A stretch of DNA of 64,000 nt, taken from positions 248,001 through 312,000 of the forward strand of contig JALOAG010000001.1 in NCBI GenBank assembly GCA_023228875.1. The letters run 5' to 3'. The position numbers were made by a program, and so were the translations under genes. This document shows, in pieces, positions 8,719 to 17,584 of this stretch (its first letter is position 1; the number at the start of each line of letters is the position of its first letter). The notes under the pieces were generated by a model. The model did no database searches and was not told the origin of the DNA. It was given only the letters and a program-made list of their open reading frames with translations. Origin of the DNA: Bacteroidia bacterium. GTDB lineage: Bacteria > Bacteroidota > Bacteroidia > NS11-12g > UBA955.

Positions 8719-10140
8719 ATGAAAAAGACCCACAGCATATTCATTAAAATGAACAAAGTTATTGTTTTAACATTGGTTCCACTATGGGCGTGTGCAGGCA
8801 ACAAGACAGTTGCAACACCCAACAACACAAACCAACATAGTACCGACACGCAAATCACTGAGAATCCTCCTCCGGCTAATAGACCGGTTGAATGCTTACA
8901 TCCTTTTGGAGAAAATCCTGAAGATTCGTTAGAAATGCGTAGAATCTTTTCTCTATATCAAGAAGGATATAGAAACAAACAGTACATGAGTGTTTATCCG
9001 CTTTGGCAACAAATTATGGCTAAAGCACCTTGTGCAAGATTGGGACCTTATGTTGAGGCAGAAACATTTTTTCCTCTGTTTCTAGCTGACAGCACATTAA
9101 AAGACAGACATGCAATTCTATTAGACTCATTCTTGGGTGTATTTCCTCAACGTATTAAATTTCACGGAGATGAAGGAGTTGTAAAAGGAAGATGGGCATA
9201 TTATTTAAGCTTTTACCGTCCCAAAGAATACCAAAAAGTTATTGAACTCAGTGAACGTGCCATTGCATTAGAACAAAACAAACTTGAATATATTGTTCCT
9301 TCTACCTACATGAGTGCGATATTTAGTGCGTTTATTGATAAAAAAGCTACCAAAGAAGATATACTGAACGCGTATGATAAGATAGGGAACATCATGGATT
9401 TTAATGTAAACGCAAACGGTCCTTATGTACCTTATTGGAAGCAAACACAAGACTATATAGAAAACAACCTAAAAGGCTTTATTCAGAGTGAAGACATCGA
9501 TCAAATTTTTCTTCCGCGTCTGAAAGCCAATCCAAATGACACAAATCTGCAAGAAAAAATAGTCAAGTTATACAGAGGAGCACAAGCATATAACAACCCA
9601 AATTATATTTCAGTGCTTAAAACAATATTTGAGAGGAATCCTGATGCTAAAACTGCTGAAGAGCTTGCCAAATACTTTGATAACAACAATGATTTAAAAG
9701 CTGCAAATCTTTATTACGAAAAAGCGGCTGACCTTTCTGACGATCCAAAGAAAAAAGAAGCATTGTATATCAGAATTTCATCTAATATGTTGAAAGCAAA
9801 TAACTATGCACAAGCTCAAACCTATGCAAACAAAGTATTGTCTATTAATGGTCAAAATGGCTATGCGCTTATAATAATTGCAATGGCAAAATACAACGAA
9901 GCTGTTACCAATTGCACTGACCCGTTTGACAAAAAGGCTGCTGCTTGGGTGGTAATTGATTTATTGCAAAAAGCAATTAGCGTTGACCCCTCTGTGAAAG
10001 ATGATGCACAAAGTCGCATTAATACTTATCAAAAACATGCACCTGACAAGGAGCTTGCTTTCTTTAAAGGCATTACAGAAGGACAGGCATACACCGTAGG
10101 TTGTATGAATGCTACTACTACGGTTAGGTTCTACGAATAA
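8719..10140 (+). CDS. TPR-repeat lipoprotein, function unknown
   Basis: This 473-residue protein has an N-terminal lipoprotein signal: hydrophobic VIVLTLVPLWAC with Cys at about residue 25. The ATG at 8719 is used here, and a Met at residue 12 (8752) is an equally good start for the signal. Helical repeats with TPR-like spacing (for example EELAKYFDNNNDLKAANLYY and YAQAQTYANKVLSINGQNGYA) cover about residues 250-430. It lies 5 nt after the upstream barrel gene, so it probably works with it at the outer membrane. Proteins of this kind occur widely in Bacteroidota without assigned function. Confidence 0.75.
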   Translation: MKKTHSIFIKMNKVIVLTLVPLWACAGNKTVATPNNTNQHSTDTQITENPPPANRPVECLHPFGENPEDSLEMRRIFSLYQEGYRNKQYMSVYPLWQQIMAKAPCARLGPYVEAETFFPLFLADSTLKDRHAILLDSFLGVFPQRIKFHGDEGVVKGRWAYYLSFYRPKEYQKVIELSERAIALEQNKLEYIVPSTYMSAIFSAFIDKKATKEDILNAYDKIGNIMDFNVNANGPYVPYWKQTQDYIENNLKGFIQSEDIDQIFLPRLKANPNDTNLQEKIVKLYRGAQAYNNPNYISVLKTIFERNPDAKTAEELAKYFDNNNDLKAANLYYEKAADLSDDPKKKEALYIRISSNMLKANNYAQAQTYANKVLSINGQNGYALIIIAMAKYNEAVTNCTDPFDKKAAAWVVIDLLQKAISVDPSVKDDAQSRINTYQKHAPDKELAFFKGITEGQAYTVGCMNATTTVRFYE

Positions 10141-10324
10141 AACGTTAAAACTTTTTATTCGATTTAATTTTCCCTTGTTCCAACATTAAGAATACATTTT
10201 TGTATTTTGACAACAAACACTTTTGCATAATAGCAATGTAAGCAATGCAGATATGCTGCTCATTTCAATACAAGTCAAAGAAATAAAATTGCTGCAAGTA
10301 GCCTTTTTATCGAAAGTTGAACGC

Positions 10325-10332
10325 TATATTTG
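10325..10332 (+). promoter_or_regulatory. -7 element for the 10348 gene
   Basis: TATATTTG matches TAnnTTTG and lies 15 nt before the ATG at 10348. The preceding gap (10141-10324) contains no gene or terminator that I could recognise. Confidence 0.45.
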
Positions 10333-10347
10333 CTTGTATCTTATACT

Positions 10348-11061
10348 ATGAGAGTTCGTATTGTCCTATTCTTGTGCTTTGCACTTTTGACTTCTTTCCA
10401 AGCATTGTCATACGGAGATGTTTCTATGCTTACCGGTAGAAACCATGCATCAATAGGGCAATTTGGCAAAATGAATGTCCTTGCAGGTCAGAAATATCGG
10501 GATTGGAATATTGAGGGAGGATTAGGCTTGGTATATAGCCGCACAATGCAAAATAGCCTCGAAGCAATGAGGTTTAAATTATCAAGACAAGTTGAAGTTA
10601 AGGATATAAACTTTAACACTTCTTTGTTTTATCAGTGGATGCCATATTCTGAGAATTTTTATGTCAATCAGTTTGGGATGCTTCTACAACATCAACATAA
10701 AAAATGGGATTATATCTTAGGGGTTAATTCAATGTTTATACAATTGCGAAAGCAGAATCAAACAGCAAATTCATTCCGCAAAACCCTCTGGGAGCCATTC
10801 AATGTTTTGTATAGCCTTACATACAAACAAGCTATTCATAAGAAAGTTGACGTCAAAGCTACCATTACCAATTTTGACTATTTTTTGATTTATCAAGAAA
10901 CAAATCCGTTTATCCTTTTAGGTGGTTCTTATAACATCAATCCTAAACAAATTGTATTTCTTGATGTTGCATACCAAGAAGCAGGCTTGTTAAACATACG
11001 GGTTCAATCATTTGGGTATTATATTAGGCTTGGTTTTAGATACGGTATTACAAATAAGTAA
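10348..11061 (+). CDS. Predicted outer-membrane barrel protein, function unknown
   Basis: This 237-residue protein starts at the ATG at 10348, with a signal peptide VRIVLFLCFALLTSFQALSY. The rest alternates aromatic and polar residues in short strands (WNIEGGLGLVYSRTM, FNTSLFYQWMPYSENFYV, FILLGGSYNINPKQIVFLDV) and ends in a strand with GYYIRLGFRYG, all as in small outer-membrane barrels. I do not recognise the family. The downstream phosphoesterase ATG lies 10 nt after the stop, so the pair is likely one transcription unit. Confidence 0.7.
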   Translation: MRVRIVLFLCFALLTSFQALSYGDVSMLTGRNHASIGQFGKMNVLAGQKYRDWNIEGGLGLVYSRTMQNSLEAMRFKLSRQVEVKDINFNTSLFYQWMPYSENFYVNQFGMLLQHQHKKWDYILGVNSMFIQLRKQNQTANSFRKTLWEPFNVLYSLTYKQAIHKKVDVKATITNFDYFLIYQETNPFILLGGSYNINPKQIVFLDVAYQEAGLLNIRVQSFGYYIRLGFRYGITNK

Positions 11062-11071
11062 GAGAAAGGAC

Positions 11072-11962
11072 ATGGTGTTTTTCAAACTACATTCAGAGTC
11101 AACTTTACACCATAAGAAAGCCTTCGTATTGTTGCCTGTATTGTGTGTTTTATTAAGTTCTTGTATTAAAGAAGCAGACTTTTCCGGATTTATTCGCTCT
11201 ACAGACAGGGTGGAAGAAAGATTTCAGCAATCAATGGCATGGAATCAAAGTCATTCATACAAAAATATTGTTTTTCCTTCTGATGACTACAAACTTCTCA
11301 TCACGGCTGATGTGCATATAGGAGGACCCAAAACACATCAAAATTTATTGAGTTTTGTGAATCGTGCTAAGTTACCCGACATTGCAGCTGCTGTTTATGT
11401 TGGTGATTTAGCAACAGGAAGAGAATCAGATATTACACTTTTTCAGTCCTTGTTGCCTTCCGACTCTATTACACCAAACTTCGTTATGGTAGGTAACCAC
11501 GAACTGTATTTTGATGGGTGGAAAGCATTCTACAATCTGTTTGGCAGTTCTACCTACTACTTTACTATTACTACACCAAACAAAAAGGATTTGTTCATTT
11601 GCTTAGATTCAGGAGGCGGTACACATGGAGAAAGTCAATTGGCTTGGCTAAAAGAAATGCTCGATAAGTTGCGCTCTCAATATGACCGCTGTATTGTTTA
11701 CTCCCATAGTAATTTGTTTCGCAAACACCATACAGCATCAACAAGCCCTACAATGGATGAGTTGTTTGTATTGCTGGATATTTTTGAAACGTACAAGGTT
11801 GATATGGTCATTACAGGGCATGACCATAAACGCGACATAAAACAACTGGGGAATATACAATACATTGTCTTAGACGCATTACGAGATGATGCAAAAAATG
11901 CTTCTTATATGCTTTTGCACAAGAATCATACGGGATTATACTTTCAGTTTATCAAACCTTGA
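11072..11962 (+). CDS. Calcineurin-like metallophosphoesterase lipoprotein
   Basis: The complete metal-binding set of the calcineurin-like phosphoesterase fold is present: ITADVHIG (D-x-H), YVGDLATG (GD), VMVGNHELYF (GNHE), VYSHSN, and VITGHDHKRD (GHxH) near residue 250. The N-terminus is hydrophobic and ends in a lipobox LLSSC at about residue 30, so the enzyme should be anchored in the envelope and face the periplasm. The ATG at 11072 is chosen over an upstream frame opening at 11012 because it gives a normal lipoprotein signal and does not overlap the previous gene. The substrate is unknown; relatives act on nucleotides, phosphodiesters or phosphoproteins. Confidence 0.85.
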   Translation: MVFFKLHSESTLHHKKAFVLLPVLCVLLSSCIKEADFSGFIRSTDRVEERFQQSMAWNQSHSYKNIVFPSDDYKLLITADVHIGGPKTHQNLLSFVNRAKLPDIAAAVYVGDLATGRESDITLFQSLLPSDSITPNFVMVGNHELYFDGWKAFYNLFGSSTYYFTITTPNKKDLFICLDSGGGTHGESQLAWLKEMLDKLRSQYDRCIVYSHSNLFRKHHTASTSPTMDELFVLLDIFETYKVDMVITGHDHKRDIKQLGNIQYIVLDALRDDAKNASYMLLHKNHTGLYFQFIKP

Positions 11963-11972
11963 GTACCTGACT

Positions 11973-12158
11973 TTATTGATTTTCAGGTAGCATAAAATCA
12001 CTGCTATCCAAACTCATACTGTCTTGTTCTTGAACAGGATACTTGCCTTTAATAATAGAGTAATCTTTGTCAAAAGTGTTACTTAGCCAAATACCAATAC
12101 CCACCAATAGACAGATAAAGAGAACAAAAATGATAAGTTTAGAAGTTTTATTTTTCAT
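11973..12158 (-). CDS. Small single-pass membrane protein downstream of lysA
   Basis: This 61-residue frame starts 19 nt after the lysA stop. It has a Lys-rich N-terminus, one strong membrane helix (LIIFVLFICLLVGIGIWL, about residues 8-25) and an acidic, Ser-rich tail. The composition and position suggest a real small protein co-transcribed with lysA, although I recognise no family. It is convergent with the phosphoesterase gene, which ends 10 nt away. Confidence 0.55.
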   Translation of the reverse strand: MKNKTSKLIIFVLFICLLVGIGIWLSNTFDKDYSIIKGKYPVQEQDSMSLDSSDFMLPENQ

Positions 12159-12177
12159 GTGGTTTTATCCAAGAGTA

Positions 12178-13404
12178 TTACAGATTTTCCATTGTGTTCA
12201 ACAAATCCTGCAAAGTCTCTCTTCTTCTAATCAATTTAGCTTTGCCATTCTTAATCATCACCTCTGCAGGTCTATAACGAGAGTTGTAATTCGATGCCAT
12301 TGAAAATGCATAAGCACCCGCATTAAGGAAACACAAAATATCTCCTTCATGTACCTCACTCATTTTCCTGTCCATACCGAAAGTATCCGTTTCACAGATA
12401 TATCCGACAACAGAATATATACGTTGTTTTCCTTCAGGATTGCTAACATTGACAATATGATGATAAGCATCATACAATTTGGGACGTATTAAATGGTTAA
12501 ATCCTGAGTCAACACCTGCAAACACTGTAGAAGTTGTTTGTTTGACAACATTCGTTTTTACAAGAAAATATCCGGCTTCACTTACTAAAAACTTGCCCGG
12601 CTCAAACCATAGTTCAAGTTCTCTTCCATATTCTTTACAAAACTTTTTGAACCTATCGGCTATTTTATTTCCAATTTCTTCAATCTCTGTAATGACCTCA
12701 TCCGGTTTGTATGCAATTTTAAAACCACTACCAAAATCCATGTACTGTAAATCAGTGAATTCAGCAGCGGCATCAAACAAGAGTTCTGCGCCATATAAGA
12801 ATACGTCTGCATCCAAAATATCGGAACCTGTGTGCATGTGTAGTCCTTCTACCTTGATGTTGTAGCTTTTGACGATTCTGCTTATGTGTCGAACTTGATG
12901 AATGGAAATACCAAATTTTGAATCAATATGACCTACTGAGATATGTGCATTTCCACCCGCCATGATGTGTGGATTTAGTCGAACGCAAACAGGAATTTTA
13001 TTGCCGTATTTATTGCCAAATTGCTCTAAAACCGAAAGGTTGTCAATATTGATTCTTACCCCTTCTTTTACTGCCATGTCGATTTCTTCCATTGAAACAC
13101 AATTTGGAGTATAAAGAATTCTTTCCGGAGCAAATCCGGCTTTAAGTCCAAGCCATACTTCTTGAATAGAAACTGCATCTAATCCTGAACCCATTTTGTT
13201 AAACTCTTTTAACACGGCAATATTTGTCAATGCTTTACAAGCATAATTTAAACGTACCTTTATACCTGGAAATGCTTTGTATAATCTCTTATATTGACGC
13301 TCAAAGATAGCTGCATCATAAACATAAAGCGGGGTGTCAAACTCTTTTACTAAGTCATTCACTGCTACACCTCCAATACAATATTTTCCTTCTATCAATT
13401 CCAT
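12178..13404 (-). CDS. lysA: Diaminopimelate decarboxylase
   Basis: LysA converts meso-diaminopimelate to lysine, the last step of lysine synthesis. The 408-residue protein shows the PLP-lysine segment YACKALTN at about 54-61, NPHIMAGGNAHISVG, HMHTGSD, a glycine loop DFGSGFKI, EPGKFLVSEAG, and CETDTFG near 340 carrying the catalytic Cys from the dimer partner. EPGK replaces the more common EPGR. The ATG at 13404 lies 8 nt from a TAnnTTTG element on the same strand, so the message is probably nearly leaderless. A 61-residue membrane protein follows directly. Confidence 0.95.
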   Translation of the reverse strand: MELIEGKYCIGGVAVNDLVKEFDTPLYVYDAAIFERQYKRLYKAFPGIKVRLNYACKALTNIAVLKEFNKMGSGLDAVSIQEVWLGLKAGFAPERILYTPNCVSMEEIDMAVKEGVRINIDNLSVLEQFGNKYGNKIPVCVRLNPHIMAGGNAHISVGHIDSKFGISIHQVRHISRIVKSYNIKVEGLHMHTGSDILDADVFLYGAELLFDAAAEFTDLQYMDFGSGFKIAYKPDEVITEIEEIGNKIADRFKKFCKEYGRELELWFEPGKFLVSEAGYFLVKTNVVKQTTSTVFAGVDSGFNHLIRPKLYDAYHHIVNVSNPEGKQRIYSVVGYICETDTFGMDRKMSEVHEGDILCFLNAGAYAFSMASNYNSRYRPAEVMIKNGKAKLIRRRETLQDLLNTMENL

Positions 13405-13412
13405 AAGGGGGG

Positions 13413-13420
13413 CAAAGGTA
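13413..13420 (-). promoter_or_regulatory. -7 element of lysA close to its ATG
   Basis: The minus strand reads TACCTTTG followed by six C and two T, then ATG at 13404. Transcription would begin almost at the start codon. Confidence 0.5.
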
Positions 13421-13510
13421 TGATTTTAAGAAAAAACAGTTCTGCAATCAATATACTTTTTTCAAGGCTCTATTTAAGGTCTAGGGAAGATTGTGCAAGA
13501 GTTGCTTGCC

Positions 13511-14662
13511 TTATTCATTCTTTATTAAAGTTGCATGAAACAAAATATCTCCTCCTTGTTGTATGGTGTTGTAATATTTATGCTCTTGAACTGTCAATCC
13601 CATTGCATTGAAATAATCAAACTGCCCTTCATTTTCTGCTTCAAATACAGAGCAAGTGATATAATGTAACACACAACCCTTTTTCAGAAAAGGAAGTGCA
13701 TGCTTCACAATACTTCGTTGCAATCCGGCATAATGTTCGACCTTGTTACACTTAAATCCAAGTATATTTTCAGGATTTCTACGCCATACTCCACTGCCGG
13801 AACATGGCACATCTGCAACGATTGTGTCAAAGTATGGATTTGAAACAGTTATTTGCTTTGTTTTATTTTGAAATGTAATGTCTTGAAGGTGTTCTGCAAC
13901 ATTGACTTCAGCAGCTAAAAATTCATCTATACCTTGATTCGCGGCTCTTTCTTGCAAATTTTCAAGTATAGAGCGTCTCACATCTGAAACATAGAATTGA
14001 CAAGCAGAGTTACGTTCTTGCAGGTGTAAAACTTTGCCTCCTGCTCCTGCACATACGTCCCAACATTTACCACTAATTTCTATGTGCTTACAAATTTCTT
14101 GGGATGATAAATCCTGTACTTGAATCAATCCCATATTTATCAATTGTTCTAAGGGAGTTGCAGTGCCAACTGAAAATGTATTATCTGCAACTTCTTTTGC
14201 ATTGCTTAAAACTGATAAATCAATCGTCTCTGCCATGCCTTTTTTTGTTTTTCTAAAGAACACCAATCCCGGCTGTATCACACTTTTGGCATACTCAATA
14301 ACATCAAGCTCTTTGCTGAAATACATCCTGCATGGGAAAAAGTCGTTAAATCCATGCTCAGAATGTAAGATAGCTTGTTCTATATTCTCAAAATGTTCAT
14401 CTTTTATAGGTATATCAGTGCTTTGAATCAGTCCTTTGCTGCGAAATGCAAGTCTGATTTTTTCTTCAATTCCCAATTTCGGCAACGTATTTCCAAATCT
14501 AAAATAACAGTAACACGCTTCGCGAATATTTTTACGGTCACGACTTCCAATCTTTTTATTCTTCTTAAAAAATTTAGATAAAAATAAATGAAAGGGTAGG
14601 CTAAAGTCATACGCAGCAATAAGTTCCACTGCTGTACTGATATGCTTGTCAATGATTGCCAC
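13511..14662 (-). CDS. RsmB/NOP-family RNA (cytosine-5-) methyltransferase
   Basis: This 383-residue class I SAM-dependent enzyme is expected to methylate C5 of a cytosine in rRNA or tRNA. Motif I is DVCAGAGGKVLHL (about 200-212), motif IV is ADVPCSGSGVWRRNPE with the PCS cysteine, and motif VI is YITCSVFEAENE with the catalytic TCS cysteine. The N-terminal 130 residues are helical but do not look like the full NusB domain of E. coli RsmB, and the protein is shorter than RsmB (about 430). The exact target is therefore open. It starts 3 nt after the upstream lipoprotein gene, consistent with an operon. Confidence 0.85.
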   Translation of the reverse strand: MAIIDKHISTAVELIAAYDFSLPFHLFLSKFFKKNKKIGSRDRKNIREACYCYFRFGNTLPKLGIEEKIRLAFRSKGLIQSTDIPIKDEHFENIEQAILHSEHGFNDFFPCRMYFSKELDVIEYAKSVIQPGLVFFRKTKKGMAETIDLSVLSNAKEVADNTFSVGTATPLEQLINMGLIQVQDLSSQEICKHIEISGKCWDVCAGAGGKVLHLQERNSACQFYVSDVRRSILENLQERAANQGIDEFLAAEVNVAEHLQDITFQNKTKQITVSNPYFDTIVADVPCSGSGVWRRNPENILGFKCNKVEHYAGLQRSIVKHALPFLKKGCVLHYITCSVFEAENEGQFDYFNAMGLTVQEHKYYNTIQQGGDILFHATLIKNE

Positions 14663-14665
14663 GCA

Positions 14666-15961
14666 TTAATTAATTTTTTCCAATTCAAAATCAGCATTAA
14701 GCCTTAGTAGATTCACAAACTTATTCGCGTATGAATCATTGCTCATATGGGTAAATTGAAATGAAGTATGTTTTAAAGGAAAAATATTGTCCTGAATATA
14801 TGCGCCAAAATTACTTCCAAACGCAGACAGTGCTTCTACAAAGAAAAGTGCTTGGTCATATCCTATATAGGATAATTTCCCAGGCATCCCGCCATATTTA
14901 TAAGAGTAATTTTCATTAAACAATAATATCTCAGAATCTTGTTGATTAACCGTGTTGTTATTATAAAACATCAAGTTGCATTTAGCCCAAGTAGCAAAAG
15001 GAATAATAGGGAAATCAAACCAATCGTCTAATCCCACAACCTGTACATGCTTCTTGCCTGCGACCAAGTTCAATAAATGATGAACTGAGACATCCGATTT
15101 TACAGGTGCGATTACAATAATGTCTTTTCCATCTGCAATCGTAGATTTTAATGCATCAAGTGTTACAGTAGGAAGTGTTTTTTTCATTTCAGTAAAAGCA
15201 CGTACAAACGCTCTTCTGGCGGGGAAACCCTCAGCAGTATTGTCATTATATAAAACAAATTTATGCGAACCATAATATCGAATTAATTGTAAAGCAGCAA
15301 AATAATGGCGGTTGCTGTCATCGGATACAGGATTGAAAACCGGAACTGAAGTTCTGTTCTTTTTTGCATAAAACCTAAGGGGGCTGACAAGTGGAATTCC
15401 ATATACGCTACAGTGTCGTTCTACTAATCTTAATTCATGGTCATACACTGGACCTATGATGAGGTGTATTTTTTTTAAATAGTCTTGTTTTAAAAGGTTT
15501 GCAACAACATTGGAGTCATTTTGGGAGTCAAAAACTTCTGTATGCACATTAACACCTTTATTTCTCAATTCTTCTAATGCCAATTCCACTCCTTCGAAGT
15601 ACTCCATAGATACACTTCTGAGTTGTTCACTCAGCTTGCCGTCTTTGTTAAAACAAAATGGCAGTATCACTGCGATTTTATATTCGTCCACATTGGAAGC
15701 AGGAACTTGAAATGTTTGTCCCATAAAAACAACGGTATTGTTTTTATTATGCTTCTGATTTTTTTTGTTGTCGGTAACTACCACCACACCATTGGATTGC
15801 GTGTTGTGATTGGTTTGAATATCTTCAACCGGTTGTAATACAACCTCGCTCTTTCTTGTAGCACTTAGCGTACCGCAAGAAACAATCAGCAGAATACAAG
15901 AAATATATAAGAGGGATTTATTCCCACTCAATTGTTGCAGGTGGTTTAGAACTGATATCAT
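14666..15961 (-). CDS. Periplasmic-binding-protein-like lipoprotein (type I fold)
   Basis: This protein has a lipoprotein signal (SLLYISCILLIVSC) followed by a low-complexity Asn/Lys-rich linker (about 45-80) and a type I periplasmic-binding fold. YKIAVILPFCFNKDGK, YFEGVELALEELRNKGVNV and IIGPVYDHELRLVE are typical of Leu/Ile/Val-binding and LppC/LpoA-like proteins. Bacteroidota relatives often carry an N-terminal LysM; none is evident. The frame opens at an ATG at 15961, inside guaA (44 nt overlap). A TTG just after the guaA stop gives an equally good lipoprotein signal, so the start is uncertain. A role in cell-wall synthase activation is possible but unproven. Confidence 0.75.
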   Translation of the reverse strand: MISVLNHLQQLSGNKSLLYISCILLIVSCGTLSATRKSEVVLQPVEDIQTNHNTQSNGVVVVTDNKKNQKHNKNNTVVFMGQTFQVPASNVDEYKIAVILPFCFNKDGKLSEQLRSVSMEYFEGVELALEELRNKGVNVHTEVFDSQNDSNVVANLLKQDYLKKIHLIIGPVYDHELRLVERHCSVYGIPLVSPLRFYAKKNRTSVPVFNPVSDDSNRHYFAALQLIRYYGSHKFVLYNDNTAEGFPARRAFVRAFTEMKKTLPTVTLDALKSTIADGKDIIVIAPVKSDVSVHHLLNLVAGKKHVQVVGLDDWFDFPIIPFATWAKCNLMFYNNNTVNQQDSEILLFNENYSYKYGGMPGKLSYIGYDQALFFVEALSAFGSNFGAYIQDNIFPLKHTSFQFTHMSNDSYANKFVNLLRLNADFELEKIN

Positions 15962-17444
15962 ATACTACTCTATTTATACCTTTCACATTATTAATAATTT
16001 TGTTGGAAATAGCAGCCAGAAGTTCATAAGGAATATGCACCCAATCTGCTGTCATTCCATCTGTAGAAGTTACTGCACGCAAACATACCGCATTTTCATA
16101 GGTCCTTTCGTCTCCCATCACACCAACACTTTGTACAGGTAGGAAAATAGCACCTGCTTGCCATATTTTATCATACCATCCTGAAGCCTTCAGTTCATTG
16201 ATATAAATGCTGTCTGCTTCTTGCAGTGTTTTGATCTTTTCTTTTGTAATAGTTCCCAAAATTCTGATAGCTAATCCGGGTCCGGGGAAAGGATGTCTGC
16301 CAATGATTGTATGAGATAATCCCATCTCAGTACCAACTTTACGTACCTCATCTTTGAACAGATTGCGTAGAGGTTCCAGAATTTTTAAATTCATTTTTTC
16401 AGGCAAGCCACCAACATTGTGGTGAGATTTAATGGTAGCAGAAGGTCCGTTCACTGAAACAGACTCAATAACATCAGGATAAATAGTTCCTTGTGCTAAC
16501 CACCGTGCTCCTTCTACTTGCATAGCTTCTTTATCAAACATTTCTACAAACACCCTGCCAATGATTTTGCGTTTTTGTTCAGGGTCGCTCACTCCTTCAA
16601 GCTGTGAATAAAAAGCCTCTGATGCATCCACGCCCTTTACATTCAAATTGAGGCTTTGATACGCTTGCAATACTTCTTCAAACTCACCTTTCCTTAATAG
16701 TCCGTGATTAATAAAGATACAATGTAAGTTTACTCCAATTGCTTTTGAAATTAAGACCGCTGCTACGCTTGAATCCACACCTCCCGACAATCCAAGAATC
16801 ACCTTGTCATTGCCTACCGTTTGTTTTATTTGCTCAACGGTTTCTTGAACAAAGTTTGCAGGAGTCCAATCACCATTGCACCCACAAATATGATACACAA
16901 AGTTTTGCAAGATTGATTTACCTTCAATGCTATGTGTAACTTCGGGGTGAAACTGGATTCCAAATACATTCTTACCTTTGATTTGGAATCCTGCTATTGG
17001 AATAGAATCTGTGTTGGAAATTATTTCAAAATTGTCCGGTAACACAGTAATTGTATCTCCGTGTGACATCCACACTTGAGAAGACTGTGCAATACCGGCA
17101 AACAAGGCACAAGAAGTATTTGCTTCTAAAATTGCTCGTCCATATTCTTTGTTGGATGTTTTGCTGACCACGCCTCCTAAATTGTGTGCAATCAGTTGTG
17201 CGCCATAACAAATCCCTAATACAGGAAATCTGCTGCTCAAACTTTCTATATCTATCTGTGGTGCTGCAATATCATGAACGGAAGCCGGACTTCCGGAGAG
17301 TATTATCCCTTTTGTATTTTCATCCAACTGAGGAATTTTGTTATAAGGTACAATTTCACAATAAACATTAAGTTCTCTGAGTCGTCTTGCAATAAGTTGA
17401 GTAAGTTGAGAACCAAAGTCTAATACTAATATTTTCTGGTGCAT
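15918..17444 (-). CDS. guaA: GMP synthase (glutamine-hydrolysing)
   Basis: GuaA converts XMP to GMP using ATP and glutamine. The glutamine amidotransferase domain opens with KILVLDFGSQLTQLIARR and has the catalytic Cys in VLGICYGAQLIAH and the His-Glu pair in QFHPEV. The ATP-pyrophosphatase domain has the P-loop LGLSGGVDSSVAAV at about 217-230. The C-terminal dimerisation domain ends KPPATIEWE, as in the family. The ATG at 17444 gives 508 residues, the usual length. An upstream TTG at 17468 opens the same frame but overlaps the promoter-like element at 17466-17473 and is rejected. Confidence 0.97.
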   Translation of the reverse strand: MHQKILVLDFGSQLTQLIARRLRELNVYCEIVPYNKIPQLDENTKGIILSGSPASVHDIAAPQIDIESLSSRFPVLGICYGAQLIAHNLGGVVSKTSNKEYGRAILEANTSCALFAGIAQSSQVWMSHGDTITVLPDNFEIISNTDSIPIAGFQIKGKNVFGIQFHPEVTHSIEGKSILQNFVYHICGCNGDWTPANFVQETVEQIKQTVGNDKVILGLSGGVDSSVAAVLISKAIGVNLHCIFINHGLLRKGEFEEVLQAYQSLNLNVKGVDASEAFYSQLEGVSDPEQKRKIIGRVFVEMFDKEAMQVEGARWLAQGTIYPDVIESVSVNGPSATIKSHHNVGGLPEKMNLKILEPLRNLFKDEVRKVGTEMGLSHTIIGRHPFPGPGLAIRILGTITKEKIKTLQEADSIYINELKASGWYDKIWQAGAIFLPVQSVGVMGDERTYENAVCLRAVTSTDGMTADWVHIPYELLAAISNKIINNVKGINRVVYDISSKPPATIEWE

Positions 17445-17465
17445 AAGGGACTTTTGATAAGCGTA

Positions 17466-17473
17466 CAAAAGTA
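17466..17473 (-). promoter_or_regulatory. -7 element of guaA
   Basis: The minus strand reads TACTTTTG, matching TAnnTTTG, with 21 nt between it and the guaA ATG. This element is the main reason to prefer the ATG start. No SAM, purine or other riboswitch was recognised in the short leader. Confidence 0.45.
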
Positions 17474-17549
17474 AGCACTCAGGCTTATTATTTAAGATAA
17501 ATTTAACAGGTTTTTAAATCATTGTAAAAAAGCGCCTTTCAATATTCTT

Positions 17550-17557
17550 TATCTTTG
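17550..17557 (+). promoter_or_regulatory. -7 element of the mgtC-like gene
   Basis: TATCTTTG matches TAnnTTTG, with 27 nt between it and the ATG at 17585. The -33 region is not convincing. Confidence 0.45.
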
Positions 17558-17584
17558 CTGACCTGAAAAAGTTTTGATATAAAC

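Noticed and set aside
14428..14697. Minus-strand 89-codon frame at the start of the RsmB-like gene
   Set aside because: Out-of-frame shadow of the methyltransferase N-terminus, whose own frame has clear family motifs.
17445..17468. TTG start of guaA at 17468
   Set aside because: It lies in the promoter-like element, and the family N-terminus begins right after the ATG at 17444.
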